Origin: Parasponia andersonii
Lineage: Eukaryota > Streptophyta > Magnoliopsida > Rosales > Cannabaceae
Assembly (NCBI GenBank): GCA_002914805.1
Contig: JXTB01000065.1
Location: 117,942 to 181,941, forward strand
DNA: 64,000 nt
Direction of reading: 5' to 3'
Positions 13,040 to 25,964 of the stretch are shown here, one piece after another. The translations under genes and the position numbers were made by a program. Position 1 is the first letter of the stretch; every line of letters starts with the position of its first letter. The notes under the pieces were generated by a model. It saw only the letters and a program-made list of their open reading frames with translations. It did no database searches and was not told the origin of the DNA.

Positions 13040-13445
13040 TCTTAGCTTGTTTTAGTCTACCTTTCAGGAAAAAAGTTAAACTAAGAATTTATTACTCGAA
13101 ATTTACTCGAGATCCAAGTGACCAGATAAAAAGTGTCTATTGGTCTAAAAGTCAATTCCAATTATCTAGCACATATTTATCTTTCTCGGCTTATTCTGTC
13201 CCATTTTTATTAACTTTTTTGTATAACTGTCAAATAGATAAATTTGTTGCGCAAAATTCACCTAGGATCTCATGAGAGCAAATAAAGAGTTTTTTTTTTC
13301 AAAAAAAAATCTCAATTCTAATTATCTAGTACATGGTTATCCCCCTGACTCGTTTTGACCCTTTTTGTTTATGAAAAATGGTCAAACTATGGAATTTATT
13401 ACCTGAAATTTACCTACGATCCGTAGGACCAGATAAAGAGATGAG
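13040..13445. repeat. Three diverged tandem copies, about 150 bp each
   Basis: The motif 'aatttattac..gaaatttac..gatc..agataaa' recurs at about 13083, 13236 and 13389. Each copy is followed by 'caattctaattatctag.acat..ttat'. Copy-to-copy divergence is substantial and no open frame is kept. It is non-coding. Confidence 0.7.
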
Positions 13446-15571
13446 GAATGCTAATTGCACTCTTTTTTATATTATTTTGTACTTTCTCAGTTTCATTGCT
13501 TGACATGTGGATTCAACTTTTGTTTATTGTATTATTAAAATATTAAACTAGATAGTGGAATCCATGTGTCAGATAACGAGACTAGATAATGTAAATGAGA
13601 GTGACAAAGAGAATATTTTTAGCATTCCTTTAAAAAGTTTGAAGTGTTATAACTAAAACAAAAATATAGTTTTAAGTACAAAATTGGTATATTTCAAGTC
13701 CAAGTCCAAATTGGGACTTAATTTTTGTGGGGCAAAGGTAAAACTAACTCTAGAATTAATGCTACTTTTCAGCAGGAAAATAAATTTGCATATGTACATG
13801 GTAAATGGTGGCTATAAATATGTTTAGATTTGCACCTAATAGAAGTTATACAAGCACATTTAGTTTTGAAAATATCGGCATTAAACTAATTTGATTTTTC
13901 ATTTTCTTTTCCCACCCACGTACCCAATCATTGGTTCCCACCCTTTAGACTCGTGTTCTTCCTTTTTTTTTTTTTTGTATGAGATATTGTTATAAAAATG
14001 ACACATCACATTAAATGTCTAAATATAGTTTAATAAGAGTATTGTTACTATTTCAAAAAATTTGATCAACAAAAGTCGGTTAAAAGAATATTGTTGATCC
14101 TATTTGCAAACCATAGGATACTTTTGGTATTCCAAAATGCAAGGGTAAACGAAAATTCATGGGATATTCATTTATTTTGGATTTTTGTACTTTAAGGTTT
14201 TCAATAACTATTCCTCGTGGAGCTTAATTCTAACGATGAGTTAACATATAATAATTATGGCTCTATAAAGCTCTCCACAAACCCACGGACTTTGCTATGG
14301 TTCAATGTACTTCTTTAAATGATTGTAAATTGATGATATTATCATGCTATTTTAAGACTATTTATTAGTACAAGACTCACGTGAATATGAAATAACGATA
14401 AAATAAAAATATATATATATATATATACAACGATAAATCTTAAATCAAAATTTCTCCCGCCTACTTGTTTGGAATAGACAAATTTGAAACCCACATTAAT
14501 ATTATGCTGGTAGAGGTAGACGCATTACTTCGTGGCACTTCTCTATGCATAAACGTTTACATTCCTTCTAAGATTCATTAAAGAAGTTTAACATGTCCCA
14601 ACAGAGATGCAGTGGTTGTGCTAGTATCAGTCACTAGAATTCCTCGTTATTCATAACCAAAATTGTAAGCTAATACTTGGAACAATTTTCTTTGTTAAAA
14701 CTGCAATTTGTGAATTCTATATAGGATACTAGAACCCATACTCAAAATCATGAAATTCCAATCAGCTAACATTACATGAAAACTGAAATTGTTGCTAGCT
14801 TTTGATACATCATTTTGCTTACTGATGAATGTGTTAGTAATGTCAAATTGCAACGACCTCAGAAGGTGTCACGTTCTGAATGGTTAACAAGGACCTTACT
14901 CAAAATAATCACACTATTCATCATAGTAAAAACCTATAATGGCTATAAGTGAATATAACCCTCATACTCTCACTTTGACAGTAAATCACTATTATTTACT
15001 TGCATTCGTTTTCTATTTATTGCTCTCACCAGTAAAAGATTCGGGGGTATAATCCCGAACATAATAGCCCACACGATAATGGCCTGTGTATTTCAGCTCA
15101 TTAAACATTCGAGTTGTGGCGATTATAATGATAGTTACAGTCGTATCCTCTTGCTTGTTTCTTTAGCAAATTAGTCTTCTATATTCTATGCATTTCTCTT
15201 CAGCAAATTAGCAAACAGGCATACTCCCAATATCTGCAACCAAACAACCTCGGACAAAGTATTCTGCTCAACTCACCATATTCCCCTAGTGAGAGGCAAG
15301 CTCAATAGCAATGTATTGGATATGCCCGAATGGATATTTTGCGAAAACCAAATCACATAAATTTCCCGGGTTTAAAGCTACAAAATGAAGCTCATTTTGT
15401 ATGACATACTACAATTTATGCTCTCCCCAAAACTTTCTACATAAGTGATAAACCACACTAACTCATGAACGGTTCTGTGCCGGCCATCCTTGTCCGCAAA
15501 GGCATAAAAATCCGCTTGTTAAAATTAAACTTCTTCTGAACTGGATGATTCATGGATATGGTGAATACGAA
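13446..15571. other. Intergenic between lipoyl synthase and the plastid membrane protein
   Basis: AT-rich sequence with a (TA)n run at about 14407-14427. I see no supported gene. The last 150-300 bases before 15572 should be 3' UTR of the minus-strand gene that follows. Confidence 0.5.
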
Positions 15572-18500
15572 TCAATGATCCTGAGATCGGTCCTCAATGG
15601 ATTCTTCTGAATCTGAATCATCATCAACCATTTTCTCGAGCAAATCAACATCCCCTGCTTCAGAAAGAGTGTGCATCCGGAGTTGGTCCACATCCTCACT
15701 AAGATTTAGAGAAAACAATCAAAGCATAAGCATGCCAACACCAATTTCAAACTTTCGTTTTGTCGGAAAAAGATTAGCAAAGTAGTAATGATTTAAATGC
15801 ATAATTGACAAATATCAAAAGATAAAAAACAAATGATAGGAGGCCTACTCCGCAACACCAAATATTTCCTTGATAACCAAGGAGCTATCCTTTGAACAGA
15901 ATTCTGGCAGCTGCAAAAAATTCAAAGAACTTTAAATATATGAAAATGGCAGAAGAGTGTGCAAACTAACTAGAAGTTAGCGTAACTTACCTTCACACAA
16001 AAACCATAGCAAAGTTTAGCAACATTGATATTTCAAAGGAGATACTAGATGACATGTTGGTGAATATATTTTCTTTTACCAATATATACATAAGGTGCAT
16101 GTGAAACTATAGCACAGAATAATAGACTATGATAATTCCAAATGCATGTGAGAACAAATGTAAAATTTTATGAATATTCAGAACACTCGACAAGATGGTT
16201 GAACTGAACACTGAAACCTAATCTAACCACCCCTGTGCAAAAAATTTCTGAGGGGCAAACTTAGATGGCAAATCCTTAAGTGCTATTAGATCATTTAAAA
16301 AAAAGAAATGCATATTCAGGCAGGAGTGCAGGACTAACTAAAGAAAACTCGTACTGAAATTTAAACACTACTTGGGACTTCAATGATAATCTATCACAAG
16401 GCAATTTTCAAGCATTGTCTGATGAAACCGTCGCTAGAAAGAGTAAGAAAAGTTCGGAGCTTTGTGTGTGTGTGTGTTGGGGGGGTGGGGGTGGGGTGGA
16501 GGTAAACAGCAGTTGGTCCAAGCCATCTCTGGATTGTTCAGTGCCTTACCTCAGCTAGATAGAAAAGCTTTCCAAAAAGAGCCTGAACCGCTAGCTTTCT
16601 CTTGAAACCCTTTTCAGTATAACCTGACAAATCCATCACAGCAGGACCTGAAGATTATAGCCAAGCTGTCAGCATATTGTTTTAACGAGCCATAAAAAGA
16701 TATTTTCAAGGTATATCTAGAGGCCTGAAGAGTGAAGACAAATAGCATGGGGAAACAATCAGCCAAAACATCTTAACTAAGAATCATAGAATTGGAAAGA
16801 CAACCAGACAGTGAAACATAAAGCAAGGATCAAGGAAGAACAAGGAAAAACGAAAGCATCAAGAACCAGAACTAGCCTCCTTGCATTGGCTAGCTTCCAA
16901 GTCATGAGTTTGTAAATCGTGCTAAACTTTGTAAGACAACTATAATTGATATCAGAATGGCAGTTTAGAAAGATAAGTCCAATAAGCCACAACACACAAA
17001 GTTTTCCTTCTATTCTCTTTATCTTTCTTTTCCTTCTATTCTCTTTATCTTTCTTTTCCTAGGGGGGATAACCATATACAAAGATCATATAATATCATAT
17101 AAACACGTTTACGCATATATTACTACCTGCCACGTGAAGAAAACTATAGCAGAGCCACACTCAGGGAAACTAAAGGTCACGACTCAAAGTGGCAGTCAGA
17201 GACACCCACAACAAGGAAGGAAAAGTGAAAGGGAAAAAAATTCAGTCACCACTCCAAAAAGCATAATACAAAGAGGCTTGTGTTCAGCAAACAAATGTTG
17301 CATGCCTCTTATCTAAAAGGAGCATAACTTTCTGTTCAAGCTAAGTAGGCTATGCAGATAATGTGCTTCTTGATTTAGCCAAGTAAATAATAGAACAGAG
17401 CAAGTCCTATTCACCATGCATGTATGAAATTTACGCTCACGATGAGATTTTCTGCCTTCCTCACAGCGATTATTGATGCAGACGTCAAGTAAAGTTTAAG
17501 CACTAGCCTACTTGTATCTTACTCATGGAATAAAAATGACAAAAAAAAGCTTTGACTGCATTTCATGCTGAAGACCACTAGAGGTCAAAAACGAATACGC
17601 ATTCACAGATTTCATTACTACAAAAATGTAAATGAAACAAAAATTTAAACCTTACAGCAACATGTTGAACAAGAAATCTAAGTCAACCTGACTGAAGCCA
17701 TTGGATCATCATGATTCAAGTATAAACATCAAGAAAAATGAAATAATTGTTAAATTGAATTCTATGCAAATGCAAGGTCCTAAATACAATTTTTCTTTAT
17801 CAAATATAAGACAAAGGACCCAGGTGGGCTCTCTCCATTCACGACAGTGCAGCATGACATTTACCTTTATCTTGAACAATCCTTCTTGAGATTTCATTTA
17901 AAACCTCAGCAACCTGGGAGTCATCCAAGCCAGAAGCTTTCCTAAGCCGAATTAAATCAGCAACGACATCTGGGTTAAATGGCTTTTCATTCAAAGTATA
18001 TCGTATATACTTGCGCAAAATCTCATCTGTGCCAAAATCTGTCTAGATAGAAATTAGCAGTGGTTATCAGGTCTCCAGTAGAAAACATGCACCAGCATAT
18101 GAAGATAATACTAATGTAACCATAGAAGGAGGCAACAAGCATCACATTCTGGAATTTAGGCTTATCAATCTAGAAAGAACACAATGCCATTATCCCTTGA
18201 AATAATGTATCCTATACACGAAGATGTCAAATACCCTTGTTGGACAAAAGTGCCCCAGCGCAGATGACCCAGGAAACCCACCAACCAAGTAAGATCCCTT
18301 ACTAAGTAGAAATGAAGGAATTTTTATGAACCTTTTTTACTATCCCCAAACGCTGATTAACAGACCAGTCGGCAACACTTCATATCATAACCATCAACAA
18401 TAATTAATAAAGTTGATACCGAAGCCCCTGACTTTATTTGCAAAATCAGGTCAGGTTAGGTATGACCATGGAAGTTGTGATCACTGAAAGGTAGGAAGTT

Positions 18501-19614
18501 GTGATCACTGAAAGGTAGCAAGTTAGAGAAGACTAAAGCCACAAAAATAATCAGCCACTCTTATGAGCTTATTATCAGATGACATTTATTTAGTGTTGGA
18601 AAGATTTACAAACCAAATAATATGCAAGCCAAAAAAATATAGCTATGACTGTCATGTTAGTTGCATAATCGGGGCAACAAATTCTTACTTTTTGTGCGAG
18701 ACGCTTGAGCGCATCAGGGGTTACTTCATCTCTTCCTTTCTGAAATAACTCATCTATTGATTTCAATAGCGTTGCATTTTTATTGACCTATCCAAAACCC
18801 AATAATTCGAAAATTTAAATCAAAAGTAAAAATCTAACAAACACAGATTAGAATCTTAACGAACTCTAAGAAGCTTTGAATATGTTAAGTTAAGTTTCAC
18901 ATATGCGACCAACTCTAGATTATTAATCACATTAGCAAAGAAGCAAACAGGCACCATAACACTACAAAAATACTATAATCCTTCCCAGTACATGAACCAT
19001 AAAAACAAAAATAAACCAACATTGTTATACCAAGTTTTCTTCTTTATCATATTTTCCCAACTCAGAAAATGAAAGAAACCCAATACAGAAAAACTTCCAG
19101 AGAAAGAGAAATAGGAACCAATTCGTACCAATTTCTTGCGTTTGGCTCTTGGGGAAGTGAATTTTCGAACAGTCTTAACAAAGGCAATGACGAAAGTGAT
19201 GCCGGCATAGCCGAGAGGAAGAGCAAGAATCCATGGGAGAGAGCTGGACCCAACTCTAGGACCAGGAATGGCCTGAGTAACCGACCCAGTGAACTCCACT
19301 ACGTCCAAGGCCTTATCCTGAATCCAAGGCAGCTCCTCCTCCACCTCTTCGAACTCTCCTTCTTCTTTGGCCTCATTGGTTTTGCTCTTATCATCATTTT
19401 TTTGGGTCTTGGCGGAGACAGAGGGGTTGCTCTTGGAGGCTGCGCAAATGGGTCTTCTGGGTCTGAGACGCAAAGGAGAAGGAAGAAGAATTGGGGAAGA
19501 AGAAGGTGGAGTGGCGACGAAGAAAGAAGGGGTTTTGGGTTTGGGAGAAGGAAGGAGTTGGGAAGCGAAGGAGCATGAGCAGTGAGAAGAAGAAGAAGCT
19601 AGACTTAGAGCCAT
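15572..19614 (-). CDS. Plastid-targeted single-pass membrane protein, function unknown
   Basis: Six coding exons on the minus strand: 19614-19129, 18787-18689, 18042-17865, 16647-16550, 15910-15849 and 15698-15572, all GT-AG and in frame, 349 aa. Residues 1 to about 57 (MALSLASSSS, then Ser/Pro-rich, ending RRPICAAS) look like a transit peptide. An acidic Lys/Glu linker follows at about 68-95. One hydrophobic segment lies at about 126-147, followed by basic KRKKL. The rest is predicted soluble and helical, with an Asp/Glu-rich tail. The part with RKASGLDDSQVAEVLNEISR reminds me of helical repeats in Tic110-type envelope proteins, but I could not test this. An in-frame ATG 72 nt upstream (19686) exists. 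The inner start was chosen because it begins a normal transit peptide. I infer an envelope or thylakoid location and assign no function. Confidence 0.85.
16462..16500 (+). repeat. (TG)n followed by G-runs, possible G-quadruplex
   Basis: A TG repeat leads into runs of 7, 5, 4 and 2 G separated by single T (16479-16499). This satisfies the usual four-G-tract rule on the plus strand. It lies in intron 4 of the minus-strand plastid protein gene, so the transcript is C-rich here. Confidence 0.7.
17001..17060. repeat. Two copies of a 30-bp pyrimidine tract
   Basis: The sequence 'ttttccttctattctctttatctttc' occurs twice in tandem in an intron of the plastid membrane protein gene. A second small intronic duplication, about 26 bp ('gaagttgtgatcactgaaag'), occurs near 18472-18523. 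Confidence 0.8.
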
Positions 19615-19759
19615 TTGGAGAGGAGGGAAATGGGCTTCGACGATGGGGTTGGGATGGGCGCCGCTGGCGAGTCCCTCGCCGGTCACGGCAGCAGCTTCGT
19701 AAACTCAAAATTGGATTCGGCTTCGTAGGTTACATTTTAATCCGTCCGTATGTTTACGT

Positions 19760-22103
19760 GTAGTGGTCCTAAGGCTACACGACCACCAGATATGTTTTTA
19801 TTAATTTTTTATTTATTCTCTTTTACTCTTTTTTTTTTTTTTTTGAGAAAAATCTATTATTATAAGAAAATGATATCATTTACAACAACCCATTGTATTA
19901 TCGGAAGACGAGATTTTCCCAACCAAATTAAATGTCCAACCCTAAAACTAATTTATCTAAGATACACGCCGCTTCATTAGTTACACATTACACATGTTTA
20001 CATTTTCTTTTGAATTATCCGCACACAAAATAAAATTAATATAATTTTTCTGCAAATTTAACATTATTTGTTACTTTCTACAAAATTATACATTCACATT
20101 TTAAATATTTATGAATTTATGTCCTTTGCTTATAAATTAACTAACAAATTTCCTCCCAAACATAGAATAAGATACGTTATTTTTGCTGACTAACACAAAA
20201 AATTTATTAAAAATAACTTAAAATAATTATCATAAATTATTCAATTTATACACATAAGGTATAAATTTACAGAGATTTAAAACGTGAAGGTGTTATTTTG
20301 TAAAAGCCAAAAGATAGAGCTAAAATTGAGGGAAAATATCATACTTTAGAGTTTTTTTTTTTTGTTTGTTTGCAATTATCCTTCTTTTTTTTTAAAAAAA
20401 AAGTTCTTTGAAAAGGTGTGAATTGCAAAAAAAAAAAAATACTTGAGATATGAGTGTTCTACAATTTAAATCTTAAAATTTGAATTATGCAAAATAATGC
20501 CCTGATATTAGGAATTTATGAAAATCGATATTTTTGATTAATATTTTGACCAATTTTAATAACAAAAAGACAATAATATCTACCATCAAATTGAATTAGC
20601 TCTTATTATTTTCCTTAATTTTGATAGTATTGTTGTCTTTTATTTATTAAAATTATTCAAAAATTCAACCAAGTATATCAATCTCTAGAAGTTCTTAATT
20701 TCAAGTATTATTTTTGTAAAGTCCTAATTTTAGGGTTTAAATTCTAGAAGACTCAAATTTCAAGTTTTTTTTTTTTGGATTACAATTTACCCGATTTTGA
20801 AATTAGTTTTTGTGTGAAAGTTTAAAAAAAAAATCCACGTTATAATGCAATGAGTCATAATTTGAATGGTAACATTTGAATTGTAATGGAATGGAATAGA
20901 ATGAAATGCATATTGTAATTGAACGAGAGATATTTGAATGTAACATTCAAATATAATGGGTGGTGTATTCTCATTTTAAGAACAAAAGGTCTATTTCAAT
21001 GGTAAAAATGAAGAATTGGCCATATAAATACTAAATTTATCGAAACAAAAATTTGAAATTTAGAATGAAAATAATTAGAATTGTTGAAATAAATAACTAT
21101 TTGAATGGATATGAAAATAAGATTAGGGAGTGATTGAAACAAACAAATATTATTTTTTTTTTGTCACTATCCCATATTTGGTTTGGTAATTTGTGTGAAT
21201 AAAAGCAATTTTTTTCCTTGTTTTTCAGCTGGCAAATTACGATGACATTCATTGTGTAGGTTATATTACAGTAACATTATTTGAAATAAAAATATTTACA
21301 CTGCTACACCTTCCAGATTATAGTAGTGAAAAGACAGCTTTCTTTTTCTTGTTTTTGAAAAACAACCATTAATTCGTGTTAATATTTTAATTTAAATAAT
21401 TAATTCCTTATTCAATAAAAATAGTTAATTATTAAGTGAAAGCTCAATAGTTGAAAGTAAAATTTAGTTTGAATTATTGTTTTTTGAATTTCAAAAGGTT
21501 TTAATATAATTATTTTTAGCAATAAGAAGTGCGACTGTTAATAAATTTCAGTTAGAATTATGTATATATTTGTAACTTGTTAATTGATATTTGAGAAGAA
21601 CTCTACCACGTACATTTTTCCCCCTTTTTTCCAATTTGTGAAGAATATATATCGACAGTGTACATATATAAATCAAAGTTTTTCCCTAAAAGTAAAATCA
21701 AAAGTAAATTTTATTTCATCAAACTTGCACAGGTTGACTCAACCGGTTGGTGTACTCTTCAACAAGAATTCTCATCTTTATATCATAACGTCGACATTAG
21801 ATTCTGTCAATAGCTCTAGACTGAAAATATTTTTATAGTGCCGTTTGATTATTCCATTGAAAAATGTGAAACAGAAACAGTGTTCAACTCTCTATAAAGT
21901 GTTGATTGCAATGACAATGACTTATCTCCTAACGTTTATGGGACAGTGTCAAGTATCCCAGAAACTGAGCAAACAATAGCCTCAAAGTATATTTCTCCAT
22001 ATAATTGAATGCTTTCTGCTTCCTATGTGAAAAAACAAAAAGAAGAGAAAAAGGATAGAGAATCCGAAGTGCGGAGGAGGAAGAGAAAAAATAGATCTTT
22101 CTC
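19760..22103. other. Intergenic between plastid membrane protein and MIA40
   Basis: Very AT-rich, with no supported gene. It includes the inverted-repeat element at 20415-20793. The first few hundred bases hold the promoter of the plastid protein gene. The bases just before 22104 hold the 3' UTR of MIA40. Confidence 0.5.
20415..20793 (+). mobile_element. Inverted-repeat (foldback/MITE) element, copy 1
   Basis: The left arm has TACTTGAGATATGAGTGTTC, ACAATTTAAA and AATTTTAATAACAAAAAGAC. The right arm in reverse complement gives ACTTGAAATTTGAGTCTTCT, AGAATTTAAA and AATTTTAATAAATAAAAGAC. The whole 380 bp can fold on itself. A second copy lies in reverse orientation at 38676-39004. No clean target duplication was found (7 of 8 bases match around TTTGAAA). 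Confidence 0.7.
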
Positions 22104-24700
22104 CTAAAGTTTGGATTTGGGACTCTGAGATTCTCTGGCCCATTTGGGTGGGTAGATTTTGTACTCTTGGATTAGTGCCTCCTCTTTCTTCTTAACTTCA
22201 TCTTCATCTTCCTCTAAAACCTCTTTAGAAAACGCATCCGGATTAGCTTTGATGCAGTTCTGGAGGGCCACAAAGGGATGCACACAGTCTGAGCCCTGCA
22301 ATAGAGGAAATGGTTAGAAAGTAACGGAGTAGTTTCCAGACTAATTAATTAGCTTGCTGATATATCCACTTCTACCTGGCTAACAAAATAATGGGGGAAG
22401 CAAAATAAATGGGTTGCATCAAAACTCATGAACATGAAAATTATAATCACCAACCAGATCAATATGCCATTCTCTTGTGAGCAAGTATTAAGAAATCAGC
22501 ATGTTAACCGCATAACAGCCAATAAATGACAGCTAGTTACGACCACAGTCAGACGTAGCAGACCAAAAAGTGATAGTGTATCAACTGGATTAAAGAAACC
22601 GAAGGCGAAAAGAAAGATATTTAACACAACGCAAAAACAAAAAGAAATACAGCAATCTTTGCTGAAGAAATATTATCTCCTGATGTCCAGTCTCCTAGTA
22701 ATGATGAACTTTAATGTTTGATATACAGAACATCGGATTATAATATGCTACAAAACAACATGGCCAAGTATGACGATTTATCTATAATAGATGCGCTCAA
22801 TTGCTCTAAAGGAGGGCAAGAAAAAAATTATAATTAGTTACCTTTTCTTCAGCAGTACTCTTTAAAAAACAGAGGAAGGCCTCTGAAAATTGACCCCCAC
22901 ATGGGCCACTTCGCAGATCAGCTATGCAGGGACATTCTAATGCTTTCTGAGCCTTGGCATCGGGAGACTGAAAACGGAAAATTTTAACTTGATCTTCAAA
23001 CTCTATATTATTTTCCAATAATAAGATAAAGAACTCTACCACAATCCCACCCTAATCCTTTAAAATACTGAGGCTCATATCTTTGACATAAACTAACCTC
23101 CTCGCCATCATCGCCATATGCTGCAGCCTCTGTTAATGCACAAAATAGAGTCGTCAAATGCCATACCCTTTTTTTCTTTTTCATCTAGATAACAAAGAAT
23201 GTGAATTTTTATTTTTCTTATTAAATGAAAGACATAAACAATCATCCAGAGCATTATTTAAACCTTCACAGACAATAAATTAGCGGCCACAACAAATAGA
23301 AGGCTTCACTTGTCCACATTGCAGCCTGCATTTTTTCTAAAAAAAGAACTCCGTCTAAGAGCTTCTTCTACTAACACCAATGGGATGGAAGTCAAAACCC
23401 GGAAGGCCTCAACAGTTGAAACTCGATGTTCATGGATTTCAACCCCAAGATTTTCTTGCAGTGGCTACTATGCAGGTTGGTGAATATGACGCAAATGTCT
23501 CTGAAAAAGTTATTCAAAATCTCCTCAGAGGGCTTGAAGATTTTCTTTTCACAGATTTCGGTTCAACTGTATCACATCCAATCTTGTGTGTAACCCCTTT
23601 CTAATCTGATCCGAGGGAATAAGTGGGAAATGCAATAAATAGATTGCTACAACACGCTAGCTTTACGCACAAAAGCTTTGTACGGAGTTCTTATCAACCT
23701 TTGGTCATCTTCCAAGGCATTTTCCGTCCCATAAGAATTCACACTACTTCTAAAATGAACTAAACTGAAACAATTAGCATCTTAAAAGACGATAACCAGT
23801 TCCTAAAAGTAATTAGAACGAAAACTGGCACATTTGGTATAGGATTTGAATCTTATTCTCCAACTCTAGAAACAACTTTTTCACATAAAAGTATGATAGG
23901 ATAAACTGTTTCCAGATGTGTAGAATAGGATTCAAATTCTATATCAAACGCACCCTAAAATATTTTTTTGGTCAAAAAAAACCTACCCAGTACAGTTGAG
24001 AAAGTAAGAAAAATGACTAAAGAGAGTAGATTTGCATAAAAGTTTTAATTCCGTGAAAAGCTCAATCAATGAGCAAAGGTCTTTTCACTAGATATTTATA
24101 CGATTACAGAGCTTAAACAATGACTTGTTATAACAAACTCCTAACAGCGTTACACTCACACTTCTTAAGGCATACAGCTACAGTAACAAACTAAGATTAA
24201 CTATCTAAAAACTTCTTGCTGGCGAGGCAGAGTAGCTAAGCTTCTAGAAGACTCTTGAGCAGATTCTTCAATAAATTCCCAACACTCCTCCCGACAAAAA
24301 GGTTTAACTCATTAAGCAGTCTCCTCAGACTGAATCAAAATCCCATCACACTAATAACTACTAGAATTCATAGAAGTTCTCAGAGGCATTTTCACAAACA
24401 CCTGAACCACAGAGTTAGTTTAACAAAAGCTAGAGATGGCATAACAAGTGATGTGAGCTATGTTAACTTAATTCATTAGCAGAAAGCAATCACGTAAAGC
24501 CATAGAAAACAAACACGTAAGAGTGATCGTGGGTCTTTGAGAATATGAAGGATAAGAAGAAGAACTGTACCAGCAAGGAGAGATTCCATAGATGGAGGAG
24601 AAGAAGAGATGGGTTTTGGAGCAGACGACACCGTTTGATCGCCGCCTTGAACTTGATTATCCGCCGCTTCTGATGCGACGTCGCTTTGAGCTTGACCCAT
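22104..24700 (-). CDS. MIA40: MIA40, intermembrane-space import and assembly protein
   Basis: Four coding exons on the minus strand: 24700-24571, 23129-23098, 22967-22842 and 22295-22104, in frame, 159 aa. The redox-active CPC motif is at residues 66-68. Two structural CX9C pairs follow at C77/C87 and C100/C110, the exact layout of MIA40/CHCHD4. The N-terminal 54 residues are polar with no membrane anchor, as in plant and animal forms and unlike yeast. Family role: oxidoreductase that oxidises and traps CX3C and CX9C proteins in the mitochondrial intermembrane space, recycled by ERV1. The last three residues are SKL, a canonical peroxisomal signal. Arabidopsis MIA40 is reported in both mitochondria and peroxisomes, so dual targeting is likely here. 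The start is the only ATG before the conserved MGQAQS leader. The first intron holds a short MITE. TGGGCY motifs lie just upstream. Confidence 0.95.
23827..23954. mobile_element. Short MITE in MIA40 intron 1 (32-bp inverted repeats)
   Basis: A 128-bp element. The left end starts GGCACATTTGGTATAGGATT. The right end in reverse complement starts GGTGCGTTTGATATAGAATT. The match continues through TTGAATCTTATTC/TTGAATCCTATTC, so 27 of 32 terminal bases pair. It has no coding capacity. I could not confirm a target duplication. Confidence 0.75.
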
Positions 24701-24780
24701 TGCGTCGAGCTTCCTGGCAAGGCAGGCAGAGAAAGAGAGAGAAGACCAGTTCGGTCAGCTCAACCGAGGGAGACTGGACT

Positions 24781-24821
24781 TGGGCTGGACTGGACTAGAC
24801 GAGACTGGCATAGTTGGCCCA
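24781..24821. promoter_or_regulatory. Site II (TGGGCY) motifs upstream of MIA40
   Basis: TGGGCT lies at 24781-24786, and GGCCCA (TGGGCC on the other strand) at 24816-24821. They are 80-120 bases upstream of the MIA40 ATG. Site II elements bound by TCP factors are enriched in plant promoters of mitochondrial and ribosomal protein genes. Binding here is inferred. Confidence 0.5.
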
Positions 24822-25964
24822 ACCTATATTCAAGAACAAGATGTTGTACTTGTAGAGAAAATGGTACAAAAGGGTTTAGGACACTAGTACTTATTTTTTC
24901 AAAAAAAAATATCAAAAATAAAATTTTGGTACGACCTAAAGTATCATTTTATTAAATATTATATCTGAAAAATACGGTGGTATTTTGTGTAAATAAAGCA
25001 ATCTTTATAAAACACCAATATATAAAAAGAGTTTTGCTAAAATTAATTGAAATGGTCATTAGTCTGGTAGTTTCTTTACTCTAAATAAGGCCTTTTATCT
25101 GAGTCAAGCATTCAAACTATTATAGTTTCACATCTTAGTCTTGGTCTTTTATTTCCTTTATAATTTTCCCTTTTTCTTTTATTTTTTTCGCTTTGTTTTT
25201 ACTATTTTAATTATTTATCCTTTGTTATCTATTCTACTTTTATTTTCTTTTTAGCTTTTTTTTTTTAGTTATTTCTTCATTTTCTTGTTTCTTCTGTAAT
25301 TTTTTATTTCTTATATTAAATTATTTTTTTCTTGTTCTTCCTTCTTTTATAAATTTAAAAAAAAAAAACTTCTCCTTTTTTCTCACTTAGAGATATAAGA
25401 CACCATTTTTTTTGCATGCAATCTCTAACAAATGTGGAAAATATAAATTTTTTATTTCTTTTTTGTTGGATTTTTTTAAAGAAACTGTTATATTACTAAT
25501 AGCAATTTTTTTTTTGATATTACTATAGCTTATTGTTACTGGTTAATAGTTTCTTTGCATATTGTTATTATTAATAACCAATTTAGTTTCTCATAAAATA
25601 ATTTTAAAATTAGTTTATAGTTTCAAAAAATAGTATTACTCCTAAATTGGTTTCAAATTAATACTAAAATCAATACTGGAAGCTAAATTGATTTTAGGTC
25701 TCAATAGTAGTCAGTAACCATTCTATGTAAAAAAAAAAAAACTAATTTGATTTTTCAGTAAACAGACTAGTTTCTTGTTACTAACCAAATTAGTAACCAA
25801 CTATTAGAGTAGTTTCTGGTTACTCGTTAAAACCAATTTAGTTTGCTTTTTGGTTTCAAAAAAAGCTAATAACTATTTCATCAGCAAAAACTAACTTAAT
25901 AATTTGATTTCTCGATAATCAAATAATTAAGTTTCTAGTTTTTAGTAATCAACGTAACAAAAAT

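Noticed and set aside
23380..23604. 74-codon open frame in MIA40 intron 1
   Set aside because: It could be mistaken for an exon, but adding it would break the known MIA40 layout, and I recognise no family.
24592..24955. Plus-strand open frames opposite MIA40 exon 1
   Set aside because: Antisense shadows of a well-supported exon and its GA-rich leader.
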